DNA of 37,041 bases from Frankia torreyi (GTDB taxonomy: Bacteria > Actinomycetota > Actinomycetes > Frankiales > Frankiaceae). Below the pieces are notes generated by a model. The model saw only the letters and a program-made list of their open reading frames with translations. It was not told the DNA's origin and searched no databases. This document shows, piece by piece, positions 15,432-23,292 of the stretch. Every line of letters begins with the position of its first letter. Within the stretch, counting starts at the first letter, position 1. The stretch lies in assembly GCF_000948395.1 (NCBI RefSeq), contig NZ_JYFN01000014.1, forward strand, positions 19,770 through 56,810, in the 5' to 3' direction. The translations under genes and the position numbers were made by a program.

Positions 15432-16664
15432 GTGCTGCTAGATCTCGCCGGCACCGGCGCACCGGCCTTCCTCGCCCCCCGGCAGGTGCTGACCGGGGCG
15501 GGGTCCGCCGCCACGGCGGGGGCGGCCCTGCGCTCCTGGGGGGTGGCCCCGGGGCGGGTGCTCGTCGTCGCCGACCGGGTCGTGTCCGAGGCAGGGCTGC
15601 TCGGCACCGTGGTCGGCGGCCTGGCGGACGCCGGCTTCGGGGTGACGGTGTTCGACGACGTCGCCGGCGAGCCCACCGACACCGTCGTCGCCCGCGCCGC
15701 CGACATCGCCCGCGCCCAGGCGGTCACGGCCGTCGTCGGCGTCGGCGGCGGCAGCGCGCTCGACCTCGCCAAGTCCGTCGCCCTGCTCGCGACGAACACG
15801 GGCGGGATCGCCGACTGGGTCGGCGTCGTCGAGCCGCCGGTGCCGGTCGCGCCGCTGCTGCTCGTGCCGACGACCACCGGCACCGGCTCGGAGGCGACCC
15901 GCATCTCGATGATCACGATCGACGGTGCGAAACGGATCGTGAGCTGCGCCCAGTTCGTCCCGCTCGTCGCCGTTCTCGACGCCGACCTGGTGGCCGACCT
16001 CCCCGCGGCGGTGGTCGCCTCCACCGGCATGGACGCGATCGCCCACGGCGTGGAGTCGATGCTGTCGACCACCCGCACCGCGCTGACCCTGGCGGTGGCC
16101 ACCGAGGCGGTGCGGATCCTCACCGCCAGCCTCGAGTCCGCCGCGCTCGACGGCGACCGGGCCGCCCGGGGTCGCGTGCTCTACGCCTCGCACCTGGCCG
16201 GGCTGGCGCTCAACGCGGGCGTCGTGCTCGGGCACAGCCTGGCCTACGTCATCGCCCGGCACGCCCCGATGCCGCACGGGACGAGCTGCGCGCTGGCCCT
16301 GCCCTACTGCCTGGCCTACGACCGCGATGTGCCCGAGGCCCTCGCCGCGCACATCGCGCGGACCGTCACCGCCGGCGGGAGCACGCGGCTGCGGGCGGCG
16401 GCGGAACGGGTCGACGCCCTCGCGCAGCGACTCGGCCTACCCCGCTCGCTCGACGCCGTCGGCATCCGGGCCGACCTGCTGGCGCAGATGGCCGCGGAGA
16501 CCGTCCGCGACTTCCCACGCCCCACGAACCCGGTCCCGATGGCGACGGCGCCGGTGCACCGCCTGCTCACCACGATGCACCGCGGCAGCGTCGCCGACGC
16601 ATGGGAGCTCGACCTCACCCCGGACCCCGACCCGAACCCCACCTCGGATGGAGTGGCCGCGTGA
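15432..16664 (+). CDS. Iron-containing alcohol dehydrogenase
   Basis: This 410-aa group III (Fe-ADH) oxidoreductase interconverts an alcohol or hydroxy acid with the carbonyl using NAD(P). The N-terminal Rossmann-like domain has GGGS at 105-108 and TTTGTGSEAT at 147-156. The C-terminal helical domain has the four metal ligands visible as Asp201, His205 (MDAIAHG), His268 (LGHSLAY) and His282 (MPHGTS). The GTG start at 15432 follows CGGAGGACAAC. It could also be a maleylacetate-reductase-like member. Its stop overlaps the following aldehyde dehydrogenase start (GTGA), consistent with sequential alcohol-to-aldehyde-to-acid oxidation. Confidence 0.93.
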   Translation: MLLDLAGTGAPAFLAPRQVLTGAGSAATAGAALRSWGVAPGRVLVVADRVVSEAGLLGTVVGGLADAGFGVTVFDDVAGEPTDTVVARAADIARAQAVTAVVGVGGGSALDLAKSVALLATNTGGIADWVGVVEPPVPVAPLLLVPTTTGTGSEATRISMITIDGAKRIVSCAQFVPLVAVLDADLVADLPAAVVASTGMDAIAHGVESMLSTTRTALTLAVATEAVRILTASLESAALDGDRAARGRVLYASHLAGLALNAGVVLGHSLAYVIARHAPMPHGTSCALALPYCLAYDRDVPEALAAHIARTVTAGGSTRLRAAAERVDALAQRLGLPRSLDAVGIRADLLAQMAAETVRDFPRPTNPVPMATAPVHRLLTTMHRGSVADAWELDLTPDPDPNPTSDGVAA

Positions 16665-18124
16665 CCACGACCAACGATCGTCCCGTCCTCGTCGCCGGCG
16701 CCTGGGACGCTGGCGCGCACGGCGCCTGGATCCCCGTGCTCGACCCCGCGGACCTGCGCCACATCGTCGCCCGGGTGCCCGCCCTGGATGGCGCCGACAT
16801 CGCGCGGACGTACGACGCGGCCGAGGCCGGCGCCCGCGCCTGGCGCGCCGCCGGGGCCCTCGAGCGCGGCACGGTGCTGCTGCGCGCCGCCGGGCTGCTG
16901 CGCGACCGGGCCGCCGACATCGCCCACGACCTCGTCCTGGAGATGGGCAAGACCCTCGCCGAGGCCACCGGCGAGGTCGCCAAGGCCGCCGACTTCTTCG
17001 AGTACTACGGCAGCCTGGCCCGTGCGCCCCACGGCTACGAGCTGCCCGACGGCCGGCCGGACACCAGCACCGCCGTGCGGTATGAACCCGTCGGGATCGT
17101 GCTGGCCATCACCCCGTGGAACGACCCGCTGCTGACCCCGGCCCGCAAGCTGGCCCCGGCGCTCAGCGCCGGCAACGCGGTGGTACTCAAGCCCGCCACC
17201 GACACCCCGCTGGTGAGCCTGCACCTCGCCCACGCGCTGCTCGACGCGGGCCTGCCCGCGAACGCGCTGTCCGTGGTGACCGGCCGCGGCCGCGACATCT
17301 CCGGGCCGCTGCTCGCCGACCGCCGCCTCGCCGCCGTCACCTTCACCGGCAGCAACGAGGTCGGGCTGGCCATCATGCGCACCGTCGCCGGGCGCAACCT
17401 GCGGGTCCAGACCGAGATGGGCGGGAAGAACGCCACCGCGGTGCTGGCCGACGCCGACCTCGACCTCGCCGCCGACACGATCGCCGCCGCCGCCTTCGCC
17501 CAGGCCGGGCAGCGCTGCACCGCGACGAGCCGGCTCGTCGTCGACGGCGCGGTCCGCGACGATCTGCTCGCCGCGCTGGGCCGCCGCGTCGCCGCGCTGC
17601 GGCTGGGACCAGGCCTCGAGGCGGACACCACCATGGGCCCGGTGGTGAACACCGCGCAGCGCGACTCGGTGCTCGACCACGTCCGCCAGGCCCGCGCCGA
17701 GGGCGCGACGCTGCTCGCCGGCGGCGGCACCCCGGCGGACACCGGGCTGAGCCACGGCTGCTTCGTCGAACCCACGATCCTCGGCGACGTGACCCCGGCG
17801 ATGTCGATCTGGCGCGACGAGGTCTTCGGCCCCGTCCTCGCGGTGCGCACCGTCGACGGCTTCGACGAGGCGGTCGACGCCGTCAACGACTCGGTCTACG
17901 GGCTGTCGGCGGCGCTGTTCACCCGGGACCTGAGCGCCGCCCACCTGTTCCTCGACCGGGCCGACGCCGGCCAGGTCGCGGTGAACCTGCCCACCTCCGG
18001 CTGGGACGTGCACCATCCCTTCGGCGGCTTCCGCGAGTCCGGCTCGCCGTTCAAGGAGCAGGGCCTCGAGGCGCTGCACTTCTACCGCCGGGCCAAGACC
18101 ACCGCCATCCGGTTCCGCGGATGA
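16661..18124 (+). CDS. NAD(P)-dependent aldehyde dehydrogenase
   Basis: This 487-aa ALDH-superfamily enzyme oxidises an aldehyde to the acid. The key residues are all present: Asn154 in ITPWNDPL, Glu252 in TEMGGKNA, catalytic Cys286 in GQRCTATSR and the cofactor-binding FTGSNEVG at 228-235. EVFGPVLAV and NDSVYGLSAALFT follow the family order. The GTG start at 16661 overlaps the Fe-ADH stop by four bases; GGAG lies about 8 bases before. The size and sequence fit a succinate-semialdehyde or benzaldehyde-type member, but the substrate is unresolved. Confidence 0.94.
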   Translation: MTTTNDRPVLVAGAWDAGAHGAWIPVLDPADLRHIVARVPALDGADIARTYDAAEAGARAWRAAGALERGTVLLRAAGLLRDRAADIAHDLVLEMGKTLAEATGEVAKAADFFEYYGSLARAPHGYELPDGRPDTSTAVRYEPVGIVLAITPWNDPLLTPARKLAPALSAGNAVVLKPATDTPLVSLHLAHALLDAGLPANALSVVTGRGRDISGPLLADRRLAAVTFTGSNEVGLAIMRTVAGRNLRVQTEMGGKNATAVLADADLDLAADTIAAAAFAQAGQRCTATSRLVVDGAVRDDLLAALGRRVAALRLGPGLEADTTMGPVVNTAQRDSVLDHVRQARAEGATLLAGGGTPADTGLSHGCFVEPTILGDVTPAMSIWRDEVFGPVLAVRTVDGFDEAVDAVNDSVYGLSAALFTRDLSAAHLFLDRADAGQVAVNLPTSGWDVHHPFGGFRESGSPFKEQGLEALHFYRRAKTTAIRFRG

Positions 18125-19038
18125 CCGCCGTCCCCCACGATCCCGGTCCGCAGGGCGGTCGCGGTACTCCGGCCGTCCCCGCGGCGATGGCCGGCGCGCC
18201 GGCATCGCCGGCATCGCCGTCGCCGGCATCGCCGTCGCCGGTGACGCCGTCGCCGGTGACGCCGTCGCCGGTGACGCCCGCCCCGGTGACGGGGGCGCTG
18301 GCGGGGCGAACGGTGCTGGTCACCGGCGCCGGACGGGGCCTGGGGCGGGCCATGGCGCTGGGCGTGGCGGGGGCCGGTGCCACGGTCGTCGCGGTGGCCC
18401 GCACGGCGGGCGAGCTCGCCGAGACGGCGGCGCTGGCCGACCCGGGCCGCGTCCACGTGCTGCCCTGGGACCTCGCCGCGCCCGACACCGCCGACGACCT
18501 CGTCGCCGGCGCGCAACGGCTGGCCGGGCCGCTGCACGGCGTCGTGCACGCCGCCGGGATCCAGCACCGGGCGCCGGCGGCGGACTTTCCCGCCGACGCC
18601 TGGCAGCGCATCCTGACGGTCAACCTGAGCGCGCCGTTCTTCCTGAGCACCGCGGTGCACCGGGCGCAGGCGGCCCGGGGCGAGTCCGGCAGTCATGTGT
18701 TCATCGGGTCGTTGGCGAGCTCGATCGGGCTGCGCGACGTCGCCGCCTACGCCGCCAGCAAGGCCGGCGTCCTCGGCGTCGTGCGCGCGCTCGCGGTGGA
18801 GTGGGCGGCGAGCGGCGCCCGGGTCAACTGCGTCGCCCCCGGCTACATCCGCACCGCGCTGACCGAGGACCTGTTCGCCGACGCCGAGCGCGCCGCCTGG
18901 GTCGCCGGACGCATCCCCATGGGCCGCCTCGGTGAGCCCGCGGACCTCGCCGGCGCCGTCGTGTTCCTGCTCGCCGAGGCATCGGCGTACATCACCGGGC
19001 AACTGATCAACGTCGATGGAGGGTGGCTCGCCGGATGA
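18121..19038 (+). CDS. Short-chain dehydrogenase/reductase with repeat-rich N-terminal extension
   Basis: This 305-aa classical SDR has the Rossmann motif TGAGRGLG at 68-75, the NAG-type motif (HAAGIQ), the active-site Ser in FIGSLASS, and YAASK with the catalytic Tyr and Lys. The C-terminus INVDGGWLAG is typical. The first about 57 residues are an Ala/Ser/Pro/Val/Thr-rich extension not found in ordinary SDRs, made by a 15-bp tandem repeat. The start is ATG 18121, which overlaps the ALDH stop (ATGA). An internal start closer to the Rossmann fold cannot be excluded, but no good ribosome site is obvious. It probably oxidises or reduces a hydroxy/keto intermediate of the operon pathway. Confidence 0.9.
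   Translation: MTAVPHDPGPQGGRGTPAVPAAMAGAPASPASPSPASPSPVTPSPVTPSPVTPAPVTGALAGRTVLVTGAGRGLGRAMALGVAGAGATVVAVARTAGELAETAALADPGRVHVLPWDLAAPDTADDLVAGAQRLAGPLHGVVHAAGIQHRAPAADFPADAWQRILTVNLSAPFFLSTAVHRAQAARGESGSHVFIGSLASSIGLRDVAAYAASKAGVLGVVRALAVEWAASGARVNCVAPGYIRTALTEDLFADAERAAWVAGRIPMGRLGEPADLAGAVVFLLAEASAYITGQLINVDGGWLAG
18198..18290. repeat. 15-bp in-frame tandem repeat in SDR N-terminus
   Basis: Units gccggtgacgccgtc and gccggcatcgccgtc repeat about six times and encode the SPVTP/SPASP stretch. The 15-bp period keeps the reading frame. Confidence 0.88.
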
Positions 19039-20369
19039 GCGTGTCGGAGGATCGCGGCGCCACGGCGCCGAGCACGGCCGCGGGCAGGCCGGCGTCGGGC
19101 AGGCCGGCGTCGGGCGTCACGGCGGCAGGCGTCACGGCGTCGGGCGGGCCGGGGACGGTCAGGCGGACGACGTTCGGGGTCGTGGGGGGCGGCATCATCG
19201 GGCTGGCCGTGGCCCGCGAGCTCGCGCTGCGCCACCCCGGCGCCGAGGTCGTCGTCGTCGAGAAGGAACCGCGGCTCGCGGCCCACCAGACCGGGCACAA
19301 CAGCGGCGTCATCCACGCCGGGCTGTACTACCAGCCCGGCTCCCTCAAGGCGACGCTGTGCACCCGCGGCGGCGCCCTGCTGCGGGAGTTCAGCCAGCAG
19401 CACGGCATCGACTTCCAGGAGCTCGGCAAGCTCGTCGTCGCCACGAACGACGCCGAGCTCGAACAGCTCGCGGTCATCGAGGACCGCGCCCGGCGCAACC
19501 GGGTACCCGACCTGGTGCGGCTCGACCGCGCCGGGATGGCCGAGATCGAGCCGCACATCAGCGGGATCGCCGCGCTGCACTCCCCGCACACCGCGGTCAT
19601 CGACTACCGGGCGGTGTGCGAGGCACTGGCGGCGGACCTCGCCGCGCGGGGCGGCCGGGTGCTGTTGTCCAGCCCGGTCACCGCCATCCGCGACGAAGGC
19701 GACCGGGTCGCCGTCACCGCCGGCGGGCAGACCCTGCGCGTCGACCGGCTCGTCGCCTGCGGCGGGCTGTCCAGCGATGCGCTGGCGGCGATGGTCGACG
19801 ACCCCGGCGACGTGCGGATCATCCCGTTCCGCGGCGAGTACTACCACCTGCGGGCGGGGCTGCGCGACCGGGTGCGCGGCCTGGTCTACCCGGTGCCGGA
19901 CCCGCGTTACCCGTTCCTCGGGGTGCACCTGACCCGCGACCTGACCGGCGGCGTCCACGTCGGCCCGAACGCCGTCCTCGCCCTCGCCCTGGAGGGTTAC
20001 CGCTGGCGCGACGTCAACCCGCGCGACCTCGCCCAGGTGCTGACCTGGCCGGGGATGCGCCGGCTGGCCCACGAGCACTGGCGCAACGGCCTGGCGGAGA
20101 TGGTCGGCTCGCTGTCCCGGCGCCGCTTCGCCGCCGCGGTGCGCCGCTACCTTCCGGAGGTGCGGGCCGGCGACCTCACCCGGGCGCCGGCCGGAGTGCG
20201 GGCGCAGGCCGTGCGCCGCACGGGCGAGCTCGTCGACGACTTCGTGATCCGCACCAGCGGGCGGGTCACCGTGGTGCGCAACGCCCCGTCCCCGGCCGCC
20301 ACGTCGTCGCTGGCGATCGCCGAGCACATCGTCGGCCAGCTCGCCGTCATCGGAGGCGCCCGCCCCTGA
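19035..20369 (+). CDS. lhgO: L-2-hydroxyglutarate oxidase-like FAD-dependent oxidoreductase
   Basis: This 444-aa DAO-fold flavoprotein has the dinucleotide-binding motif GVVGGGIIG at 48-56 and an acidic end of strand 2 (VVVVEKE). The segment HQTGHNSGVIHAGLYY is the hallmark of LhgO/L2HGDH proteins, which oxidise L-2-hydroxyglutarate to 2-oxoglutarate. The C-terminal region (GEYYHL, PVPDPRYPFLGVHLT, HVGPNAVLALA) also follows that family. ATG 19035 overlaps the SDR stop (ATGA). The first about 44 residues are repeat-derived Gly/Ala/Ser/Thr sequence. In this operon the true substrate may be another 2-hydroxy acid. Confidence 0.88.
   Translation: MSVSEDRGATAPSTAAGRPASGRPASGVTAAGVTASGGPGTVRRTTFGVVGGGIIGLAVARELALRHPGAEVVVVEKEPRLAAHQTGHNSGVIHAGLYYQPGSLKATLCTRGGALLREFSQQHGIDFQELGKLVVATNDAELEQLAVIEDRARRNRVPDLVRLDRAGMAEIEPHISGIAALHSPHTAVIDYRAVCEALAADLAARGGRVLLSSPVTAIRDEGDRVAVTAGGQTLRVDRLVACGGLSSDALAAMVDDPGDVRIIPFRGEYYHLRAGLRDRVRGLVYPVPDPRYPFLGVHLTRDLTGGVHVGPNAVLALALEGYRWRDVNPRDLAQVLTWPGMRRLAHEHWRNGLAEMVGSLSRRRFAAAVRRYLPEVRAGDLTRAPAGVRAQAVRRTGELVDDFVIRTSGRVTVVRNAPSPAATSSLAIAEHIVGQLAVIGGARP
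19078..19145. repeat. 15/18-bp in-frame tandem repeat in LhgO N-terminus
   Basis: Repeats of gcaggccggcgtcgg and gcgtcacggcg encode GRPASGRPASGVTAAGVTAS ahead of the FAD-binding fold. Unit lengths are multiples of three. Confidence 0.8.
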
Positions 20370-20387
20370 CCTGCCGGTGACGGTCCG

Positions 20388-20426
20388 CTGCCGCCCGGAC
20401 GCGCGTCTCGCCCCGACGCGCGGCAG
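20388..20426. terminator. Hairpin after the redox operon
   Basis: A perfect 8-bp stem (20400-20407 with 20415-20422, 7-nt loop) lies 30 bp after the LhgO stop. An alternative outer pairing is 20388-20394 with 20420-20426. The structure ends just before the alpha/beta-hydrolase ribosome site, so it may terminate the operon or modulate that gene. Confidence 0.5.
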
Positions 20427-20435
20427 GATGGTGAC

Positions 20436-21287
20436 ATGAGCGGAACCAGCACCGCGGGGCCGAGCGCCCCCTCCGACCCGACGGAGAGCCGCGCGCACGT
20501 CCGGGGCGCCGAGCTCGCCTACACCGACGCCGGCACGGGTCCCCTCGCCGTCTACGCCCACGGCGTCACCCAGAGCCGCGCGTCGGAGGCGGCGTCGGGC
20601 CTGTTCGACTGGTCACCCGTCGTCGCCGCGGGCCGGCGCCTGGTGCGCTACGACGCCCGGGGCCACGGGCAGTCCACCGGCGACCCGGTTCCGGCGCAGT
20701 ACACCTGGCCGCAGCTCGCCGAGGACCTGCTCGCGCTGCTCGACCAGCTTGCCGGGCCGTCGCCGGTGGCCGGGATCGGTTCGTCGATGGGCACCGGCAC
20801 GCTGCTGCACGCCGCCGTGGCCGCGCCGGGCCGCTTCGACCGGCTCGTGCTGACCGCACCGCCGACCGCATGGGCGACACGGGCGGCCCAGGCCGACCTC
20901 TACCGGCGGGGCGCCGACCTCGTGGAGACGCGCGGCCCGGCACTGTTCGCCGAGCTCGCCGCCAGCGCGCCCGTACCGCCGGTCTTCGCCGACCTGCCCA
21001 ACTACCCACCGGCACCCGACGTCAGCGAGAAGCTCTTCCCGTCGGTTCTGCGCGGCGCCGCCGACTCCGACCTTCCCTCCGAGCAGGCCCTGGCCACCAT
21101 CGACATTCCCGTCCTGATCCTGCCCTGGGCCGGCGACCCGGGGCATCCCGTCTCCACCGCCGAGCGGCTCGCCGCCCTCATCGACGGAGCCCAGCTCCAG
21201 GTCGCCGAGACCGGCGCGCAGCTCGCGAGCTGGGGCGCCCTGGCCGCGGACTTCCTCGGCCCGGGCGGAGGCGCGGGCGGCGCCTGA
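20436..21287 (+). CDS. Alpha/beta-hydrolase fold protein
   Basis: The 283-aa product has the alpha/beta-hydrolase order: oxyanion strand YAHGVTQ (40-46), RYDARGHGQS (71-80), the nucleophile elbow GSSMG with Ser117, and a probable acid Asp234 in WAGDPGHP. The usual catalytic His near the C-terminus (after strand 8) is not seen: the segment reads VAETGAQLASWGALAADFL. His237, just after the Asp, is the nearest candidate. The enzyme may therefore have an altered triad or no hydrolase activity. ATG 20436 has AGGATGG 5 bases before it. It stands 66 bp after the redox operon, behind a hairpin, and may be its last gene or separate. Confidence 0.85.
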   Translation: MSGTSTAGPSAPSDPTESRAHVRGAELAYTDAGTGPLAVYAHGVTQSRASEAASGLFDWSPVVAAGRRLVRYDARGHGQSTGDPVPAQYTWPQLAEDLLALLDQLAGPSPVAGIGSSMGTGTLLHAAVAAPGRFDRLVLTAPPTAWATRAAQADLYRRGADLVETRGPALFAELAASAPVPPVFADLPNYPPAPDVSEKLFPSVLRGAADSDLPSEQALATIDIPVLILPWAGDPGHPVSTAERLAALIDGAQLQVAETGAQLASWGALAADFLGPGGGAGGA

Positions 21288-21595
21288 TCATCGCCCCAGT
21301 CCCTCTCCAGCAGCCAGATCCTGCTGCCGGCCGCGGAGTTGCTGGAGGTTGATGGCCACCGGGCCGCGCACACCCCTTGTCGTCACCGCCGCCTGTCGTC
21401 CCGCCCACCAGTCCGACGTCCGCATCCCGATTCCCGATTCCCGATTCCCGGCCAGATGGCGGCCAGATCGTGCCGAGGTTTCGGTACGGTTTTTCGCCCG
21501 AAAACCGTGCACAGCCCTCGGCACGATTCTGTAGTCAGAGGACGACGAAAAGTGAACGGCTTTCGACGGCGGCAGGCGGCAGCGGACCTGCCCGT
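21288..21595. other. Convergent intergenic region with hairpin and 8-bp repeats
   Basis: This 308-bp region lies between the convergent hydrolase and CitE-like genes. It contains three copies of gattcccg/gattcccc-type 8-mers at 21428-21452. The inverted repeat at 21484-21510 (ACGGTTTT pairing with AAAACCGT, flanks extendable) is a plausible shared terminator. No gene is supported. Confidence 0.5.
21484..21510. terminator. Possible convergent terminator
   Basis: An 8-bp perfect stem (21486-21493 with 21501-21508) is extendable to 10 bp with a wobble pair, with a 7-nt loop. The stem contains four T-A pairs, and on either strand a short T run lies inside the arm. It lies between the convergent genes ending at 21287 and 21596. 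Confidence 0.4.
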
Positions 21596-22480
21596 CTACC
21601 GCCCCGGGACGCTCTCTGCGGCGCGCAGCAGGTGCTCGGCATGGCGCAGGACCGGCGCGTCGACCATCCGGCCCTCGAAGGCGAACACGCCGACGCCCGC
21701 CTCATGCGCCGCCGCCAGTACGCGGCGCGCCCAGGCCACCTCGTCCGCCGACGGCGCGAACGCCGCCCGGACCACCGGGACCTGCGTCGGGTGGATGCAG
21801 GCCTTGAGACCAAAGCCGCTGGCCGCGGCGTCCCGCGCCTCGGCGGCCATCCCGTCCAGGTCGGCGATGTCCAGGTAGACGGCGTCGATCGCCTGGCGGC
21901 CGTGGGCGCCGGCGGCGAGCAGGACGGCCGCGCGGGCGTACCGGGCGACGTCGCGGTAGCGCCCGTCGTCGAACCGGCTCGACCGGCCGCCCAGCCCGGC
22001 GACGAGGTCCTCCGCGCCCCACATCAGGCCGACGACGTTCGCCGCCGCGGCCAGCTCTGGCGCCGCGAGCACCCCGCGGGCCGTCTCGCACAGCGCGATG
22101 ACCGTGAAGCCGGCGAGCTGCTCGACCTGCGCCGCCGACTCCGCCTTCGCCAGCATGACCAGGCGCACGCCCGTTCCGTCCAGCGCCGCGAGGTCCGCGG
22201 CGAAGTCCGGGGTGCCGACCGGGCTGACCCGCACGACGGTGCGGGCCGGGTCGAGGCCGGGCAGGGCCGCCACCAGCGCCTCCCGGGCCGCGGGCCGCGC
22301 CGGGGGTGCCACGCCGTCCTCCAGGTCGAGGATGACGAGGTCCGCGGCGTCCGCCGCCCGGGCGAAGCGGTCCGGGCGGTCGGCGGGACAGAACAGCAGG
22401 GTCGTGCCCGCGAGCCCAGCCGTGTCCGCGAGCCCAGCCGTGCCCGCGAGCCCAGCCGTGCCCGTGGCCTCAGCCGACAT
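21596..22480 (-). CDS. CitE-like HpcH/HpaI-family acyl-CoA lyase
   Basis: The 294-aa TIM barrel belongs to the citrate-lyase beta/malyl-CoA lyase family, which cleaves beta-hydroxyacyl-CoA. Motifs in order are LLFCPADRPDRFARA, LVILDLEDGVAP, TVVRVSP, the acidic ligand in ALCETARGVL, GAEDLVAGLGG and KACIHPTQVPVV. ATG 22480 overlaps the end of the MaoC gene by 11 bp, which couples the two. The pairing of a MaoC hydratase with a CitE-like lyase matches M. tuberculosis Rv2499c-Rv2498c, reported to act on itaconyl-CoA/citramalyl-CoA and in leucine breakdown. The same role is a reasonable but untested inference. The first about 25 residues (GTAGLAGTAGLA) come from an 18-bp repeat. Confidence 0.88.
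   Translation of the reverse strand: MSAEATGTAGLAGTAGLADTAGLAGTTLLFCPADRPDRFARAADAADLVILDLEDGVAPPARPAAREALVAALPGLDPARTVVRVSPVGTPDFAADLAALDGTGVRLVMLAKAESAAQVEQLAGFTVIALCETARGVLAAPELAAAANVVGLMWGAEDLVAGLGGRSSRFDDGRYRDVARYARAAVLLAAGAHGRQAIDAVYLDIADLDGMAAEARDAAASGFGLKACIHPTQVPVVRAAFAPSADEVAWARRVLAAAHEAGVGVFAFEGRMVDAPVLRHAEHLLRAAESVPGR
22407..22470. repeat. 18-bp in-frame tandem repeat in CitE-like N-terminus
   Basis: Three near-identical units cgcgagcccagccgtgcc and a degenerate copy encode the GTAGLA repeats at the start of the lyase, before its first barrel strand. The period is divisible by three. Confidence 0.85.
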
Positions 22481-23024
22481 CCGAGCGCACCCCGTCCCGC
22501 TCGGCCGCGCCCGAGTCCGTTGCCGCCGGGCGCAGGAGCATCAGCGCCGAGCGGGTCGCCGTGGCGACCACGACGCCCTCCTGGTTGCGCGCGGTGTGCT
22601 CGAACTCGACGACGCCCGTGTCCGGCCGGCTGCTCGACAGGCGCCGGCTGCGCACGACCGTCTCCGCGTAGAGGGTGTCCCCCACGAACACCGGCGCGGG
22701 GAAGCGCACCGCGCCGAAGCCGAGGTTCGCCACCGTCGTGCCCTGCGTCAGTTGTGCCACCGACAACCCCACCAGGGTCGACAACGTGAACAGGCTGTTG
22801 ACCAGCCGCTGCCCGAACGGCTGCGTCGCGCTCCAGGCCTCGTCGAGGTGCAGGGCCTGCATGTTCATCGTCAGGGTCGTGAAGAGGGTGTTGTCGGCCT
22901 CGCCCACCGTGCGGCCCGGGCGGTGCCGGTACACGACCCCCTCGGCCAGCTCGTCGTAGTACAGCCCGCGCTGCTCGATGACGGGCCGGCCGTCCACGAG
23001 CCGACCCTCCACCGCGGCCGCCAT
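22470..23024 (-). CDS. MaoC-family hydratase/dehydratase
   Basis: This 184-aa hot-dog fold protein probably hydrates an enoyl-CoA. The N-terminal part (RGLYYDELAEGVVYRHRPGRTVGEAD) and the active-site-like stretch DNTLFTTLTMNMQALHLD supply an Asp and a His in the MaoC order. VRFPAPVFVGDTLYAETVV is the conserved second half. The start is set at ATG 23024. It has no good ribosome site of its own, but it overlaps the stop (TGATG) of a 23-codon leader ORF that does. The gene runs 11 bp into the CitE-like gene. It resembles the itaconyl-CoA hydratase partner Rv2499c by arrangement; the substrate is unproven. Confidence 0.87.
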   Translation of the reverse strand: MAAAVEGRLVDGRPVIEQRGLYYDELAEGVVYRHRPGRTVGEADNTLFTTLTMNMQALHLDEAWSATQPFGQRLVNSLFTLSTLVGLSVAQLTQGTTVANLGFGAVRFPAPVFVGDTLYAETVVRSRRLSSSRPDTGVVEFEHTARNQEGVVVATATRSALMLLRPAATDSGAAERDGVRSDVG

Positions 23025-23095
23025 CAGCAGGCACCCGTCGTGGCGAGCGGCCGGCCGACGTGCGGCCTGCCGGCCCGGAAGACCGAAGCGCGCAT
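23024..23095 (-). CDS. 23-codon leader peptide coupled to the MaoC gene
   Basis: ATG 23095 is preceded by AGGAGAG at 7-nt spacing, the best ribosome site in the area. It opens a 23-codon frame (MRASVFRAGRP to the terminal Cys) whose TGA overlaps the MaoC ATG as TGATG. The MaoC start lacks its own site, so ribosomes probably arrive by reinitiation. The peptide is Arg-rich and may have no function beyond coupling or regulation. The alternative is an ancient frameshift that detached the original MaoC start; the reading frames cannot distinguish these. Confidence 0.5.
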   Translation of the reverse strand: MRASVFRAGRPHVGRPLATTGAC

Positions 23096-23292
23096 GAAAA
23101 CTCTCCTCTGGCCCAGGGCGAGCGCTCGCGGCTTCACCTCGTCGACAACGACGACGGCCGGGCGCCCTGCCCACCGGAGCGCCGCACCCTCCCGGCCGGC
23201 GCCCGAATTCCCCGTGGAAGACGGATCGCCGGCGAGCTGACCGAACGCCCGTTCACCTGCCCGTCAGGGCGAATCCTAGCCGCCTGGCCTGG

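Noticed and set aside
17116..18120. N-terminal extension of the SDR through the aldehyde dehydrogenase region
   Set aside because: The translation there is an off-frame shadow of the dehydrogenase. The ATGA overlap at 18121 is the natural start.
16316..18229. A 637-codon minus-strand frame over the aldehyde dehydrogenase region
   Set aside because: It has no recognisable motif and lies opposite an aldehyde dehydrogenase with all catalytic residues.
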